Below are positions 62,380 to 64,000 of a stretch of 64,000 bases of DNA, one piece after another. The DNA lies in NCBI RefSeq assembly GCF_008065115.1, contig NZ_CP042913.1, positions 2,144,338-2,208,337 on the forward strand, given 5' to 3'. The notes beneath the pieces were generated by a model. That model worked only from the letters and a program-made list of their open reading frames with translations, did not search any database and was not told the DNA's origin. Position 1 is the first letter of the stretch; the number at the start of each line of letters is the position of its first letter. The position numbers and the translations under genes are program-made. The DNA is from Bythopirellula goksoeyrii. Its GTDB lineage: Bacteria > Planctomycetota > Planctomycetia > Pirellulales > Lacipirellulaceae.

Positions 62380-63960
62380 ATGCCCAATTCTAGCAGTCAA
62401 CACTGGCTTCCACGGTTAGCTCATTGCGTGCTCCATAGCCGCACTGCCGCGGTTTGTGCGGTCGGTGCGTTGAGTCTGATGATCGGCACACTGTTCGTGT
62501 TGGTGCGTTTTCCACAGCCAGGAGCCCATGACGAGTTCAGCTATCTCTTGGCCGCAGATACGTTCCTGGAAGGGAGGCTCGCAAATCCTCCACATCCTTT
62601 CTGGCAGCATTTCGAGACAATCCATGTCATCCAACAACCAACCTATGCTTCGAAGTACCAACCCGGCCAAGGACTCCTGCTCGCTTTGGGGACACTCCTG
62701 GGCGGGTTTCCTGCTGCTGGGGCAGTGATCGGAACTGCTCTCGCGACTGCCGCAGTTTGCTGGATGCTAGGAGGTTGGCTACCCAATCGGTGGGCACTAG
62801 TCGGCGGACTCTTTGTAGCCCTCAATCAGTCGATTGTTCTCAATTGGACACTCAGCTATTGGGGCGGGTCGCTGCCGCTTCTAGGCGGCGCATTGATGTT
62901 CGGAGCAATGCCACGACTCCTGCGAAGTCCTAGAGCACGCGACGCAATCCTGCTGGCAGGAGGAGCAATCGTGTTGGCCGCCACAAGGCCGTATGAAGGA
63001 TTTCTTGTCGGCATTGTGATCTCGATCGCGTTGGCTTGGCAATTATTCGTCGAGCAGCGATTCCCTTGGCGAACAACACTCCAGAAGATTGTGCTTCCTG
63101 CCACACTCGTCTTGGCGGTGGGCTTGGCCGGACTTGCAACCTACAACAACGCGACGACAGGTTCGCCCTTCACGCTTCCCTATAGTGTTCATGAAGCAAC
63201 CTACGGCTACAGCCCTTTATTTCTTTGGCAAAGCACCCCCGAAGAACCTGCCTATCGCCATGAAGCATTGCGCGAGTATCAGACGGGTTGGGGAATTCAA
63301 GATTATGAGCAGCAACGCACACTTTCAGGTTTCTTCCGGGCGAAAGTCGCGGGATTGCGAAACCTAGGAAGTTTCTATCTCGGTGGGCCACTCGCAATTT
63401 CTCTCCTGGCGATACCTTGGACTCTCAAGAATCGTCATTTGCGATTCGTTTGGATTACTCTGGCCGTGTTCTTGCTAGCCGAACTTGCCGTCCCTTGGAT
63501 GTATCCCCATTACTACGCTCCGATTGCCCCGCTCTTGTTCTTGATTGTTGTCGAGGGTTTGCGCTATCTCAGGGCTAGCATGCATCAATATCCCAAAATG
63601 CGCTGTGTGGTTCCAATTCTTCTGGTCTGGCAAGTGGCGCTGCTCGGGCTTCTGTTGGGAGAATACGTTGGATGGCAGGCTGATGGCACGCGCTGGGAGC
63701 GGGCTCGCGTAGTAGCCCAACTCAAGGCCACTCCAGAAAAAGACTTGGTCATGGTGCGATATGGTAGCGACCACGATCCCAATGCCGAGTGGGTTTACAA
63801 TCGAGCCGACATCGACGCGGCGGACATCGTTTGGGCTCGTGAGATGAGTCCTCAGGATGATAGGCGGCTTGTCGGCTTTTTCGGCGATCGCAAGGTGTGG
63901 CTCCTCGAGGCTGATGCCCCGGAACCTGCGGTTGTGCCTTACGACGATTCGAATCGCTAG
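62380..63960 (+). CDS. GT-C-like polytopic membrane protein, copy 2
   Basis: 526 residues, a clear paralog of the preceding gene. The early block is AHDEFSYLLAADTFLEGRLANPPHPFWQHFETIHVIQQPTYASKYQPGQG, nearly the same as in copy 1. Membrane helices and the tail motif YGSDHDPNAEWVYNRADIDAADIVWAREMS also match. It starts 90 bases after copy 1. A tandem duplication is likely, with possible specialisation for different acceptors or donors. Confidence 0.75.
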   Translation: MPNSSSQHWLPRLAHCVLHSRTAAVCAVGALSLMIGTLFVLVRFPQPGAHDEFSYLLAADTFLEGRLANPPHPFWQHFETIHVIQQPTYASKYQPGQGLLLALGTLLGGFPAAGAVIGTALATAAVCWMLGGWLPNRWALVGGLFVALNQSIVLNWTLSYWGGSLPLLGGALMFGAMPRLLRSPRARDAILLAGGAIVLAATRPYEGFLVGIVISIALAWQLFVEQRFPWRTTLQKIVLPATLVLAVGLAGLATYNNATTGSPFTLPYSVHEATYGYSPLFLWQSTPEEPAYRHEALREYQTGWGIQDYEQQRTLSGFFRAKVAGLRNLGSFYLGGPLAISLLAIPWTLKNRHLRFVWITLAVFLLAELAVPWMYPHYYAPIAPLLFLIVVEGLRYLRASMHQYPKMRCVVPILLVWQVALLGLLLGEYVGWQADGTRWERARVVAQLKATPEKDLVMVRYGSDHDPNAEWVYNRADIDAADIVWAREMSPQDDRRLVGFFGDRKVWLLEADAPEPAVVPYDDSNR

Positions 63961-64000
63961 GCCACGAGCGGTAGTCTAGCTTGATGCCGGGCAACAAAAG

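Overview
The window reads as chromosome of a planctomycete, probably of the Pirellula type. The pointers are a planctomycete-type extracellular N-terminal motif (RLRFESLENRFMLT) on a dockerin-bearing hydrolase, a PEP-CTERM protein, loosely scattered housekeeping genes (pyrG, uvrC, cmk, rpsA, asnS are not in classical operons), an mraZ-like gene outside any division cluster, and many degenerate inverted intergenic repeats. Assignments rest on reading the sequence and on recalled family motifs; no search was run.

Layout. 1-5.5 kb (minus strand): a type IV pilus/type II secretion motor block, pilB-type, pilT, then a second pilB-type ATPase cut by the window edge, with a small secreted protein and a DUF2513 protein. 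5.9-8.0 kb: pyrG and a DUF1844 gene. 8.1-8.3 kb: a foldable intergenic element. 8.3-12.3 kb (minus): mraZ-like, a short uvrC, and a phosphoglucomutase/phosphomannomutase. 13.3-14.3 kb: an ECF sigma factor with a textbook terminator, and DUF423. 14.5-24.4 kb (minus): a four-gene block that I read as a diverged pilM(N)-pilO-pilP-pilQ assembly operon. Its first three proteins carry Gly/Tyr-rich GGYGG repeats.

24.8-32.5 kb (plus): a DUF433/DUF5615 toxin-antitoxin-like pair, cmk, a secreted protein of unknown role, a PEP-CTERM protein, rpsA with six S1 domains, and an RpoD-type sigma factor. 32.7-36.8 kb (minus): a secreted CARDB/alpha-beta hydrolase/dockerin protein and a GH5-like glycosidase.

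37.7-51.9 kb (plus): an accessory island. A TetR regulator heads five divergent DUF1254/DUF1214 secreted paralogs, a phasin-like protein, an AarF/UbiB-type kinase-like protein, an FGly-type arylsulfatase and an OprB-like porin. Related repeats lie outside both ends, and a CobW-type GTPase remnant lies past the right end. This is the best candidate for an undescribed system: an inducible envelope module of unknown substrate.

52.7-64 kb: cstA (minus), trxB-asnS (plus), an RmlD-like reductase lacking its catalytic lysine (minus), then a plus-strand surface-glycan cluster of a GT2 glycosyltransferase, a methyltransferase and two tandem GT-C-like membrane proteins.
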